This document shows, one piece after another, positions 9,245-18,114 of a stretch of DNA of 18,114 nucleotides. A program made the position numbers and the translations under genes. A model generated the notes under the pieces. That model was not told the DNA's origin and did not search any database. It saw only the letters and a program-made list of their open reading frames with translations. Positions within the stretch are counted from its first letter, which is position 1, and every line of letters begins with the position of its first letter. The stretch spans positions 1 to 18,114 of the forward strand of contig JACVRA010000078.1 in NCBI GenBank assembly GCA_019828545.1, read 5' to 3'. The DNA is from Paracamarosporium sp. OC-R06-R3 (Eukaryota > Ascomycota > Dothideomycetes > Pleosporales > Didymosphaeriaceae).

Positions 9245-10038
9245 ACTAATAGGTTAAAGTAGGTCTTACTTAACTAAAATTTTTTAAAAATCCCTAATAG
9301 GTATATTATTAATATTTTATTAGTAAGGAAAAGATTATTTCTAGCTATTATTAAAATAAATAATATTAATTTTAATTATTACAGCTTATTATTATAGCTT
9401 ATTATTATAGGAAAAGAATATAGGAATTATATCTTATTTCTATAAAAGCTATTTTATATAGGTTATAATTAAAAATCCTACTACTCTAGGAACTGTCTAT
9501 CCCTTAGAAACCTAACTATCTAAACTTATTATAGTATTACTAAGTAAGCTATAAGTCTTTTACTTAAATTATAACATGCTAAGCGTAAATAGTATTAATT
9601 ATATAATCTTTTAAAGTTAGTAGATATAGCTAATAGGTAGAAAACAATAATATACCTTTAAGGTATTTAATAAGAAAAGCTTTAATAGCTTTTTATAAAG
9701 CTTTTAAAGTAGGTCTATAGAACTATATAATATTATTAATTCTTATTTTCTAAGTAATCTCCTATATAAGTCTTAAAAAAGGTGCCTTAAGAAGTAAGAG
9801 ATTAGTAGACTTTTAATATCTCTTAATTTTATAAAAAATAATAGCTATACACTATTAGCTAAGAACTATAATAATAAACTATAATAACTTACTACCTAGC
9901 TTATACCTACGTAGCTTTTTTATACCTATTATAGACTTTTTCTTAGGAGCTTTATAAACGGCCTTACTTATAAGGTCTTTTTTAGGCTACTTACTAGCTA
10001 CTATAGTTTAAAGTGGCTTATTTAGTCTACTTCTAAAT
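9245..10038. other. AT-rich RIP-mutated DNA, unidentified
   Basis: Very AT-rich with few CA or TG dinucleotides; no open frame of useful length. A + strand reading from about 9476 to 10100 is interrupted only by TAA/TAG. TGA is rare in any RIP-mutated DNA, so this is weak evidence of a former gene. I could not match it to a transposase, integrase or reverse transcriptase. A short direct repeat (AGCTTATTATTAT, twice) lies near 9382-9408. Confidence 0.45.
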
Positions 10039-10322
10039 ATTATAGAGGAGTATAGACAAGAGACTATTATAAAGGTATATAATTATTTTAGTACGTATTA
10101 AGGTCTTAAGGTATTATAGAAAGAGTAGAGTATTATAGTATTTTAATATATAAATGCTTATATAATTATTAAGCTACCTAGGTTATATATACGTATCTAC
10201 TTAAACCTTCTACTTATTTTATTTATCCTACTAGCTATTAGCTACAATACCTTAACACCTTAATACCTTAATATGTAATTATATACCTTTATAATAGTTT
10301 ATTATTTATACTCCTCTATAAT
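10039..10322. repeat. MITE-like fold-back element with 77-bp inverted arms
   Basis: Arms 10039-10115 and 10246-10322 are inverted copies of each other with about ten mismatches, many of them G/A or C/T as RIP would leave. The outermost 16 bases and a 23-base inner block match perfectly. The spacer is 130 bp of AT-rich sequence without coding potential. The size (284 bp) suits a miniature inverted-repeat element; no clear target duplication is visible. Confidence 0.65.
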
Positions 10323-11689
10323 AGCTAAAATTAAGTATAAGTTACTTAAGACCTTTCTTTTTAAAGTCCCTATTTTTAAGAGTTTTACGTATAAAGAGTT
10401 CTTTGCCCTTTTAAAGGTATTAATATTAGTCTTTTATTATAGTAGTTACTAATTTATATAGAGTTAAGTATTTAAATTTATTAAAATTAGCAATATCCTT
10501 ATACTTTGTAGTTAGGCTAGATTAAAGAAAGGCCACTCTATAAATTTTAAGTTTACCTTTAAAGGAGCGCTTAGTTTAAGTTTATATACTATTTAGTAAA
10601 GAGATTAAGCTACCTTACGTTCTAAAAAGGAGTAAGTTATTAAAAAAGCCTATACTTTAAATTGCCAAGTAAAATTACAATTAAAGAAGAAGCTATAGAA
10701 AGACAATAAATATAATACCCTATTAAATAAGGACAAGATTATAATGCTTAATAATTAGTAGGATATTAAGGCTAAGAAGCGCTTTAATACTTAAAAGAGT
10801 AGTTAGTATTATTATAGCTTTTTATTACGTTTACTTATTTTTTAATAGCTAAATAGCTTAAGTTTATACTTACCTATACCTATAAAAAATAGGCTAGAAT
10901 CTAAGATAAGATTAATAAAAAAACCTTTAAAAATATATCTAAGAAGTTAATAACTATAGCTACCTCCTTAGTAATAATATTCTTAATAAGTTATAGTACT
11001 TTTTATATCTAGAGTACTAATAGTATATTAGATAGAATTTAGTATAAGGCTTACTAAGAAGGGAAAAAAAAGCTTTAGACCTACACTTTTAAGGATAATT
11101 AAAAGAAGGCTATATATATATAGTTTATCTAAGATCTTACTACTAAAGAGTTAAATATAGTATTTAAAAAAGACTTTTAGTAAGTTATTATATACTTTTA
11201 TTATATATATTTACTTATCTTATTAAACTATTTAAACTTTTAGCCCTACCTACTATTTAAGGTAAAGCTATAGACGTTAACAATCCTTATATAGAATTTA
11301 AAGAGAATAAGTATACTAAAGAGAAGGATAAGGACTTTAAGATTAATAAGATATTTAACTAGGCCAAAAATTATTATAATAAAGATATTCTAGCTAGTAA
11401 TAAGGAGATAGATAGTAAGGAAATAGATAATAAGAAAAAAATAGACTTTAAAAAATTCTTAAACTAAAATATATACTATAAATTCTAATAAGTAGGAATA
11501 CGCTATAGCTAAATATTAATAATAGCCAATTATTATAGACTTATTATTATATAACTAAGGATTTAATATAATTATAGTATTTTAAATAATATAGAGTTAT
11601 CTATATTCCTTTATACTTCCTTTATAAATTCTAATTATCTATTAATTTATCTATTCCTCTATATTAAATATGGCTAGTCTTAAGTAAAA
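10323..11689. other. AT-rich RIP-mutated DNA, unidentified repeat remnant
   Basis: The same extreme composition continues, with no open frame and no recognisable domain on either strand. Around 11275-11470 a + strand reading is rich in Lys, Asp and Glu, and around 10610-10700 it is rich in Lys and Arg; these may be charged parts of a lost element protein. Nothing firmer can be said. Confidence 0.4.
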
Positions 11690-11879
11690 CCTTAGCAATT
11701 ACCTACTAAAAGAACTTAATTAATTTAGACTTAATATAAACTATTTTACTTTAAGAGGAGAAAAATAACCTCTTTATCTTCTTTAATACCTACTACCTAA
11801 TAATATAGAAATATATAAGGGAGAAATAATATATACTAAATAGAAAACTTAGTAGGTAAGTACCTTTTAAGTAAATAAT

Positions 11880-14260
11880 CCTATAAATTTAAATCTATAC
11901 TAAAACTCTACTTTGTATATAAGTACTATATAGTAGTACTTTAATAAGGTTATACATTTAAATAATGGCTATCTATTTATATTCTACTATAATTATAGTA
12001 CTATACTTATACATTTAGCTATAAAGAGTATTAATATAAAGTACCTAATTAACTACTATAAATTAAATTTATATTAGGCTATTTTATTACTACTTTACTC
12101 TTAATTATTTATAACTCTTCTTTATACTATTACTATTAGAAATAATATACCTACTACTATACTACTTTACTTAGAAGAGGTATTTTAAAAAGAGTTAGTT
12201 TATATTATTATAAATAATAACTAGTTATTTTACTTTATTAAGTGCCTATTCTTTTAGCGCTTTATTTAATTCCTTAGGCTAAATACTTTAATAATTAGCT
12301 AATATACTTTTAAGTTAATATTTAAAGAGTAGTTTATAAAAGTAAAAGCTACACTCCTTTAGGACCTTAAAAAAGAGACTAAAATTTTTATTACCTTTAA
12401 TATATAGTCTATAAATAATTACCTTAGCTTTCTTGTAATTAAAGGCTACTATATTAATAACAACTAATAACTTTAAGATAGACTACTTAATTTTATTCTA
12501 ATTTAAAGGAGGTATATTAATATTTTTATAATAGAAGAAATTCTCTAAATTTTATTAATTATAGATATAGTATAGTAACTACTAGTAATTACCTATAATA
12601 ATACTAATAATAATAATACACTAGTTTTAACGCTTTAAAATAAGCTTAAAGTAGTAGACGTAAATTAAGAGGGATAGAAGAATACAATTCTCTACCTTAC
12701 TTATATTATTAATCTTATTATTTAGGATATTATTTAGTACCTTAGACTTTTAGTTTTAAATAAAATAGACGTTACTAAAACCCTATAAAGGTACTATATT
12801 AATAATATTAAAATAAGGGTATTAGTACTAAACTCTCTTTATAAAATTAATAAAATTATTATAGTTATTTATTCCTTACTAACTTAAGGTAGCTTTACGT
12901 TATCTATATTATAATTAATTAGTTATTATAATATTTTAAGCACTTTATCCTTATATAGAAGGATAAGGAGCCAAAGAAGTATCTCTCTATTATATAAAAT
13001 ATAAAGATATAATAGAACTCTATATATAATATATATATATATATAATTTATCTAAGGAATTATATTAATAAATGGCTCTAAATTAAAATTATATTAAAGA
13101 TAAGTTTAAATACTTATATAAGGAGTAGTAAAGTTTCTAAGATAGATTTCTATAATTTAAAATAACTCTAACTATTAACTACTAAATGGCATTATCTTAA
13201 GCTTATTATAAAGATATTAAAGAACTTTAAGGATATAACTACCTTTTTAAGCCAAAATAAGAGGCCTTAGATTTTATATATTTAGCTTATATATAACCGC
13301 CTTTTCAACTTCCTTAATAAGATAATAGAAGACTTAAGTAAAGATTAAAATAATAGAGGGGTTATAAATTAGCTTAATATTATAAAATTAGTAGCTAAAA
13401 GGGATTAAGTAAAGCTATTTAAGTATTACGTAAGAATAGGAGGTAAATATAAATACCTATTTAACTACACAACTATACTAGATTTAACTTAAAAGCTTAT
13501 AGTATATAAGATATATTATTATAGCTATTTATTATAGAGACTTTTTAACTATATATATAGAATAAGACCTAAAAGGTTTAAAATAAATATATATACTATA
13601 GGGAATTCCTTTAGTATCTAAACTACTATAACTTTCTTAAAGAAAGAAATATTACTTTAATTTTAATAACCTACCTTAAAAGGATATAAATTAGTAAATA
13701 GTTTTATAAGCTATAGTAGTAATTATTAAGTAATCTATCCTAGCACTTTATTTTTACTTTACTTAAGGCTAAAGAAGACTACTTAAGGGCTACTTATTAA
13801 AAAGGTAAATTATACCTTAGTACTTCTTATATAAGATAGAGTAAAGGCTTTAATCTCCTTTAATAGTAGAAAGATAATAAGGGAGCTTATCTATAGCTTA
13901 CTTAAGTTATTAAAGACATTCTAGTAATACTAATTACTAAAGTTAGTATAGAGTAGATTTTTAATATAGTTAAAGATATTATTAGTAATTAAAGGTATAA
14001 CCTTTTTATAGGTATAATTTAATAGCTTTTAATACTTAAATACATAATTACTTAAGAGATAAATAATACTTATATAACTTAAGAAATTAGAATTAAGAAT
14101 AGTAAGGGTAGTAGTTAGGTTAATAACTTATTTAAACTTCTAAGTAATATATTTAAACTTAAGTTATTGGTATCCTTAGAAGAAGAGGAAAAGGAAGAGG
14201 AAGAGAAAAAGAAAGAAAAAGAGAAAGAGGAAGAGAAAAAGAGAGAGAAAGAGGCTCCTA
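11880..14260 (+). pseudogene. hAT transposase, degraded by RIP and frameshifts
   Basis: Recognisable pieces, in order: a possible BED zinc finger with its Cys lost (near 11950-12000); a segment like CPFFQRFIQFLR (near 12240-12280); LSFLVIKGYYI after a degraded DxW motif (near 12420-12460, base-3 frame); a middle block with YLRLLVLNK and LSTLSLYRR; a KLFKYYVRIGGKYKYLFNY segment, then ILDLT (near 13400-13490, second frame); and the hAT dimerisation signature SVESIFNIVKDIISN with RYNLF (13942-14010, first frame). Three frames are needed, so at least two indels add to the RIP stops. After the dimerisation block comes a Glu/Lys-rich tail encoded by a 77-nt homopurine run. Intact hAT transposases excise and insert transposons with 8-bp target duplications. 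Confidence 0.7.
14178..14254 (+). repeat. 77-nt homopurine tract (Glu/Lys-rich tail of the hAT pseudogene)
   Basis: Every base from 14178 to 14254 is A or G. In the frame of the preceding text it encodes a run of Glu, Lys and Arg. Because it has no CA or TG on either strand, RIP cannot touch it, which explains why it stands out. Homopurine-homopyrimidine tracts can form triplex DNA. Confidence 0.9.
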
Positions 14261-14270
14261 AGTATAGTCT

Positions 14271-14300
14271 TATATAAAGTAGGCCTATATAAAGTAGGCC
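14271..14300 (+). repeat. 15-bp perfect tandem duplication
   Basis: The word TATATAAAGTAGGCC occurs twice in direct succession (14271-14285 and 14286-14300), between the hAT remnant and the reverse-strand Gypsy element. It could mark the boundary between the two elements or be a chance slippage product. Confidence 0.8.
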
Positions 14301-14789
14301 TAAAAAAGAAATAGCTTAACTACTATTATAAAAATATTAAAGACCTAGGCGCTACTTAAAGTAATTACTACTATAATAAATAGCTATAATAAATATATAT
14401 ACTTAATAGATATTATTCTAGTATCTTAAATAGATCTATTTTAGCCTAATAGTTATTTTTATATTAGCGTAGGTAGTTAAAAGGTCTATATTAGGTATAC
14501 TTTAAGTAGAGGTATATAGAAGTACGTAATAAAAGGTAAACTAAAGATTAATTAATTAGCCTATAGGCCTAATATAAAAGGATATAAAAAAGCTATTAAG
14601 CTATCTATAGCTAAAAGCTGGCTATATAGGTAGGCCTAATCTACGTTACTAAGATCCTACTTATTTAAGCTTCTAATAATTATAGCCTAACTAAGTTACT
14701 AAGGCCTAATATAATTAGTAAGTCTTAAGCCTTATTATACTTCTCTTTACTTAAACTTTATAGATAGTCCCTTATTTATATTTATTAGA
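14301..14789. other. AT-rich stretch, probably 3' end/LTR of the reverse-strand Gypsy element
   Basis: This lies just beyond the end of the reverse-strand chromodomain reading and before the hAT remnant, so it should hold the 3' untranslated region and LTR of that Gypsy element. A GGCCTAATATAA word recurs (near 14577 and 14702), but no LTR edges can be fixed. No gene is seen. Confidence 0.4.
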
Positions 14790-15656
14790 GCTATATAGGT
14801 TTACTAGTTACTTAATGCCGTATTCTTAGTTATAAATCTATCTATTTAAAGCTATTAAAAAACCTGGCCTATTTAAGTACCTATTATAAAAGCTTTTAAG
14901 CTTATAAAGAGCTCTTATAAAGTTTAAGATTAAATACTATATAGAGTTTAAATTATAACCTAGCTATTTAACTTAATATTTTAGTAATTTATATACTAGC
15001 TTACTAGCTAGAATCTCTTCCACCTTCTATTCTTCTACGCCGTTAATAGGTATTACTAGTAGCTTAAGTACTTCTTATCTTAGTAATAGGTCCTATAAAT
15101 CCTTATAAAGTAAATTTAAAGTAAATATATTATAAATTCTAAAGCTATAGAGTAGCTTTAATTAATAGATATAGCCTATTTACTTAAGTATCTTAAATAG
15201 GCCTTTCTATTTATTTACTAGCTTTTAGCTAAACTAAGATATAGCTAGATTTTATATATCTAAGTATACTATATTACCTATATTTTAATTAACTAGCCTA
15301 TAATATTAGTTAACTATTAATCTTATTTAGTTTTAAGCTTTTTATATATTATCTTTAGTTAGCTACTAAGTAGTATATATATACTAGATTAGTTTTTACA
15401 TATTCTAATAGTTAATTAGGTCCTTTAATTAGATTAATAATAAGCCTACCTAATCTTAGCTCTACTATAGCTCTAAGCTATATAGGATCTTATATAGAGA
15501 TATACTAATAGTTAAATAAAATAATATTATCTAAACTTTATTAATTAATAGTAGTAGTAAGCTTTAATTATTCTAATAATAAAATATAAATAGTTATAAA
15601 TACTAATTAATATACTTATTTATAATCTCTATTTAGCTATTAGTCTCCTTATAGTA
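14790..15656 (-). pseudogene. Ty3/Gypsy Pol, integrase C-terminal part with chromodomain, RIP-degraded
   Basis: Reading the reverse strand from 15656 downward, one frame holds for about 860 nt with only TAA/TAG stops. It begins in the middle of the integrase core at the remnant of the HPQTDGQTER motif (YYKETNS-IE-INKYI), and passes VYLDIQNL with a later GLFKILK and FRIYNIFTLNLL (the integrase tail, matching the usual HPVFH region). It ends in a chromodomain: INGVEE-KVEEILASK, LLKY-VK-LGYN, and a NRPG end near 14862. Chromodomain Gypsy elements (chromoviruses) use this module to target heterochromatin. The N-terminal part of Pol is missing because another element begins at 15659. Confidence 0.85.
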
Positions 15657-15658
15657 GA

Positions 15659-15966
15659 TGTTACATAGGCAGGTAAAGAGTACCTATTTTTACCCTACAC
15701 GGGATATTGGGGCCTGTTAGGCCCCGATAGGACACGTTAGGTGATGAGGGGTTATATTATACTAGAGCTAGTAAAAATAGTTAGCTAGTAATTCGTCTAT
15801 CCTACAATCTATTATTAATTCCCTTAAGTTAAGTCTATATTGCTACTACCTATAACCTGACATTTAAATTACTCTTACTTTTACGTAAGTAGTCTAGACT
15901 AACTTACCTCTATAGACTCTAAATGGGCTAAATCTAGGAGCGGCTAAGCCGCCCAAGACTCTTACA
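15659..15966 (+). repeat. Probable 5' LTR (right edge uncertain)
   Basis: The left edge TG at 15659 is supported by the breakpoint in the interrupted integrase. The right edge at 15966 (TTACA) is a guess based on the TG...CA rule. Inside lies a perfect 7-bp-stem hairpin (15709-15725, loop GTT), and a second GC-rich hairpin lies near 15940-15952; both lack CA and TG in their stems, so RIP spared them. No primer-binding site was recognised. Confidence 0.45.
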
Positions 15967-16028
15967 TTATAGTCTTAGTAGATAACGCTAATTTAGTAAG
16001 TAAAAATATATAACTAACTTTGTCTCTA

Positions 16029-17220
16029 ATAACTCCTTCTCTTCTCCGTTAACTAGTAATAACCTACGCTAGTCAACGTCTACTAGCGTCTAACGGCTTA
16101 AGAGAGGACCAGCTAATAACGACTATAATTAGTTAGAACACAATAGACGACGGCACGTTTAATAACCTAAATATAGCCCTTAAATAGCTAAGAGATAAAA
16201 GAAACGCTATAGAACTATAGTATATAAATAACATTTAGCGACGCTATAAGTTAGGCAACGCTAGTATACTCTTTAAGTCTACATGGGATACCGTATAGTA
16301 GTAAGGAGCCATAAAGGCTCCCTCTCTATAGCTACTAATATAAAAGTAGCCTTATAAGTACATACGAAAGGATCGTTACAACTTTAACTAATAAAAGAAT
16401 AATTATAAACTTTACTTTTAAGCCTTAAAGACATATTTTATTAGTAAATAAATAAAGGTTAATTATACCTTATAGTTTATCTTTAACGTCCTCTATATAG
16501 TCTAGAAGACTAAGGTCCAGTCCTAATTATTAATAGATCTATTCTAGAAGGAGATATAGGAGGCACTAAAGGGAAAGATGCTTTAAGCGTTAGGATCCCC
16601 TAAAGAACAACGCTAATTAGCGTATAATTAATTAAAATAGTATTAATAAAGGCTAAACTAGGCCCCTTTAGACCTATTAAACTATCTTTAGAGCTATTAG
16701 GAGGAGTTAAAGGTTATTAATATTAAATATTAAAAGTTAGAGTTTATTAGGTACCTCTCTTTATATATCTAACAACGCCTATAAACAATTCTACTAGAAC
16801 TTAAAATAATAATATCTAATATTAAGTTTTAGGCTTTAATTATTTTTAGGATAGAAAAATTGTTTATAATAAGGGCTATTTCTCTAGCCTAAAGATAACT
16901 ACTTAAGAACTAATAGTAGAAGTTAGAAACTAGGGGGAGCAATAGACCCTAAAAGTAAATAAAAAAGGCTAGTAAGTAGGGTAATAGTTTAAGAAGGAGT
17001 AGGGTAGTACTATTAAAATCTACTAAGCCTAATAATATATTAATATACTATTATTATAATAAAGTAGGATATATCTATTTAGACTACCCTACTCTTAATA
17101 AGGTAACTACCCTTAAGTTATAAGATACTAAGGCAGATAAAGAAAAGTTATACCTATTAAAAAAAAATAAGTAGTAGAAGGACTTATAGTAGCCCTATTT
17201 ACCTATATTAATTTAATTAT
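16029..17220 (+). pseudogene. Gypsy gag, RIP-degraded
   Basis: One frame runs from 16029 to about 17220 with only TAA/TAG stops. The probable start codon is now ATA (16029-16031), an ATG with G changed to A. Landmarks are NGLREDQL near the start, ALKTYF (from 16422), and a CCHC zinc knuckle at 17046-17087 in which all three Cys and the His codons have become Tyr (TAC/TAT) while the C-x2-C-x4-H-x4-C spacing survives. Gag forms the particle and the knuckle binds the element's RNA. The protein is dead, but the record is readable. No frameshifts were needed. Confidence 0.75.
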
Positions 17221-18114
17221 AAATTATATTAATTAAGTCCTAGAGGTTTATAAAATAGGCTTATTATTTAACTAGCTATATAAGTAGCTAAAAGGGATGC
17301 TTACTCTTAAGGCTAGAGTTAAATAAGAGTCTATAAAAGCTTTAGTAGACTCTACGTCTACCCTAAACCTCCTCTTCTTAGTAAAGGCTAAATAGTTAAG
17401 GGTAGACATAATATCTTTAAACAATCTACTTATAAAAATAGTAAATAAATCCTAAATAATAATATATAGTACTATAGTCCTTAATACAGAGCTTATAAAC
17501 TCTTAAGAATAAAAGTAGATTTAAACATTACTATTTATAGTAGTAGACCTTTTAAAGTATAATATATTCTTAAGTTTACTATAGTTTAACTAAATAAACT
17601 TAAAGGTAAACGTTGTAAGTTATTAAATCCTTTTTTAAAAGAAGATTAAGGAACTGTATCTCCCCTTTAAGAAGATTACTATTAAAGGTATAGAGGAGTT
17701 TAATTATATACTTTAAAACCTATATACGGCTGTTTATGCTTATATAGTGTTGGGCGTAGGCAACTTAGCACTAAATAGACCTACTGGCCCTAAAGAGGAA
17801 CTAATGCTAGATATCTACTCTAAGTTTAAGGACCTCGGCTCTAACAAGGACTATAAAGCTATACCAGATTATAATAAAAACGATCTATATATAGAGCTTA
17901 AGTTAGGCTAGTAACTATTGTATTTCCTTATATACAACCTTACGGTTTCTAAATTAGAGACTCTTTAGAAGTATATTAAAGAATACCTTGTAAGAGGTTA
18001 AATTTATTACTTAAAATCCCTAGTAGAGGCGCTAATCCTCTTTATAAAAAAGAAAGATAGTAGCCTTAGGCTTTATATAGATTATTAAGGACTTAATAAA
18101 ATTATAATTAAGAA
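17160..18114 (+). pseudogene. Gypsy pol: protease and start of reverse transcriptase, RIP-degraded, cut by window end
   Basis: The frame is -1 relative to gag. An aspartic protease-like site (ALVDSTSTLNLL, Asp codon at 17348-17350) is followed by the reverse transcriptase entry: IYNLTVSKLETL (about 17926-17970), then ILFIKKKDSSLRLYIDY (about 18032-18082) and GLNKI just before the end. These match the Ty3/Gypsy pattern around the KKKDGSLR...DYRGLN block. The YxDD catalytic box lies beyond the window. Stops are TAA/TAG only. The -1 step follows an A9 run at 17159-17167, which may be the old frameshift site. Confidence 0.82.

Larger units (their letters stand above)
11690..14280 (+). mobile_element. 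hAT-family DNA transposon remnant, RIP-mutated
   Basis: The + strand reading, ignoring TAA/TAG stops, follows the order of fungal hAT transposases from a putative BED-finger region (about 11880-12050) to the C-terminal dimerisation block (about 13942-14010). Left and right ends are estimates; no terminal inverted repeats or 8-bp target duplication could be identified in the mutated DNA. Confidence 0.65.
15659..18114 (+). mobile_element. Second Ty3/Gypsy retrotransposon, 5' part, nested and RIP-mutated
   Basis: The element starts with TGTTAC at 15659, exactly where the reverse-strand integrase reading breaks off, and runs off the right end inside reverse transcriptase. The order is LTR, leader, gag, protease, reverse transcriptase, as in Ty3/Gypsy elements. 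Composition is AT-rich but less extreme than 9.2-15.6 kb, with GC-rich hairpins surviving in the LTR. Its 3' half, second LTR and target duplication lie outside the window. Confidence 0.85.

Noticed and set aside
8620..9245. Chromosome end (telomere)
   Set aside because: The unit is not TTAGGG, orientation alternates, and transposon sequence continues on the far side.

Overview
The window looks like a piece of a filamentous ascomycete (Pezizomycotina) genome. One intron-containing gene of normal base composition (about 1.2-8.6 kb) lies between blocks of very AT-rich, dead transposons that carry the marks of repeat-induced point mutation (RIP): CA and TG dinucleotides are scarce, Gln codons have become TAA/TAG stops, and ATG and TGA have almost vanished. 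The introns are short (45-96 nt) with GT-AG ends and CTRAY-like branch sites, which is typical of these fungi. I cannot name the class or species.

Layout. 1-735: 3' end of a RIP-damaged Fot1/pogo-type DNA transposon on the + strand. 736-1240: AT-rich spacer, then the promoter region. 1241-8566: one large + strand gene in seven exons, predicted at about 2,320 residues. Its N terminus is an HSP90-like (GHKL) ATPase of the sacsin/NO VEIN type, the middle is a long NO VEIN-like body ending in a NO VEIN C-terminal (DUF3883-like) domain, and the C terminus is a complete HET (heterokaryon incompatibility) domain protein of the het-6 type. 8620-9245: a G-rich minisatellite with a 32-33 bp period, present in both orientations, including a 53-bp inverted repeat matching at 52 positions. 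9245-11690: unidentified RIP-mutated DNA with a MITE-like fold-back element. 11690-14280: hAT transposase remnant on +. 14790-15656: integrase and chromodomain end of a Ty3/Gypsy element on -. 15659-18114: 5' part of a second Ty3/Gypsy element on + (LTR, gag, protease, start of reverse transcriptase), inserted inside the integrase of the first and running off the window.

How it fits together. The most interesting object is the GHKL/NO VEIN-HET fusion. HET domains trigger programmed cell death in fungal non-self recognition. Here such an effector is in one reading frame with an HSP90-like ATPase and a large putative sensing or scaffold body, instead of the usual NACHT or NB-ARC switch. The gene is intact, whereas everything repetitive around it is mutated. 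That places a putative allorecognition or immunity gene in a fast-evolving, transposon-rich compartment. The architecture is read directly from the sequence; the immune role is inference.
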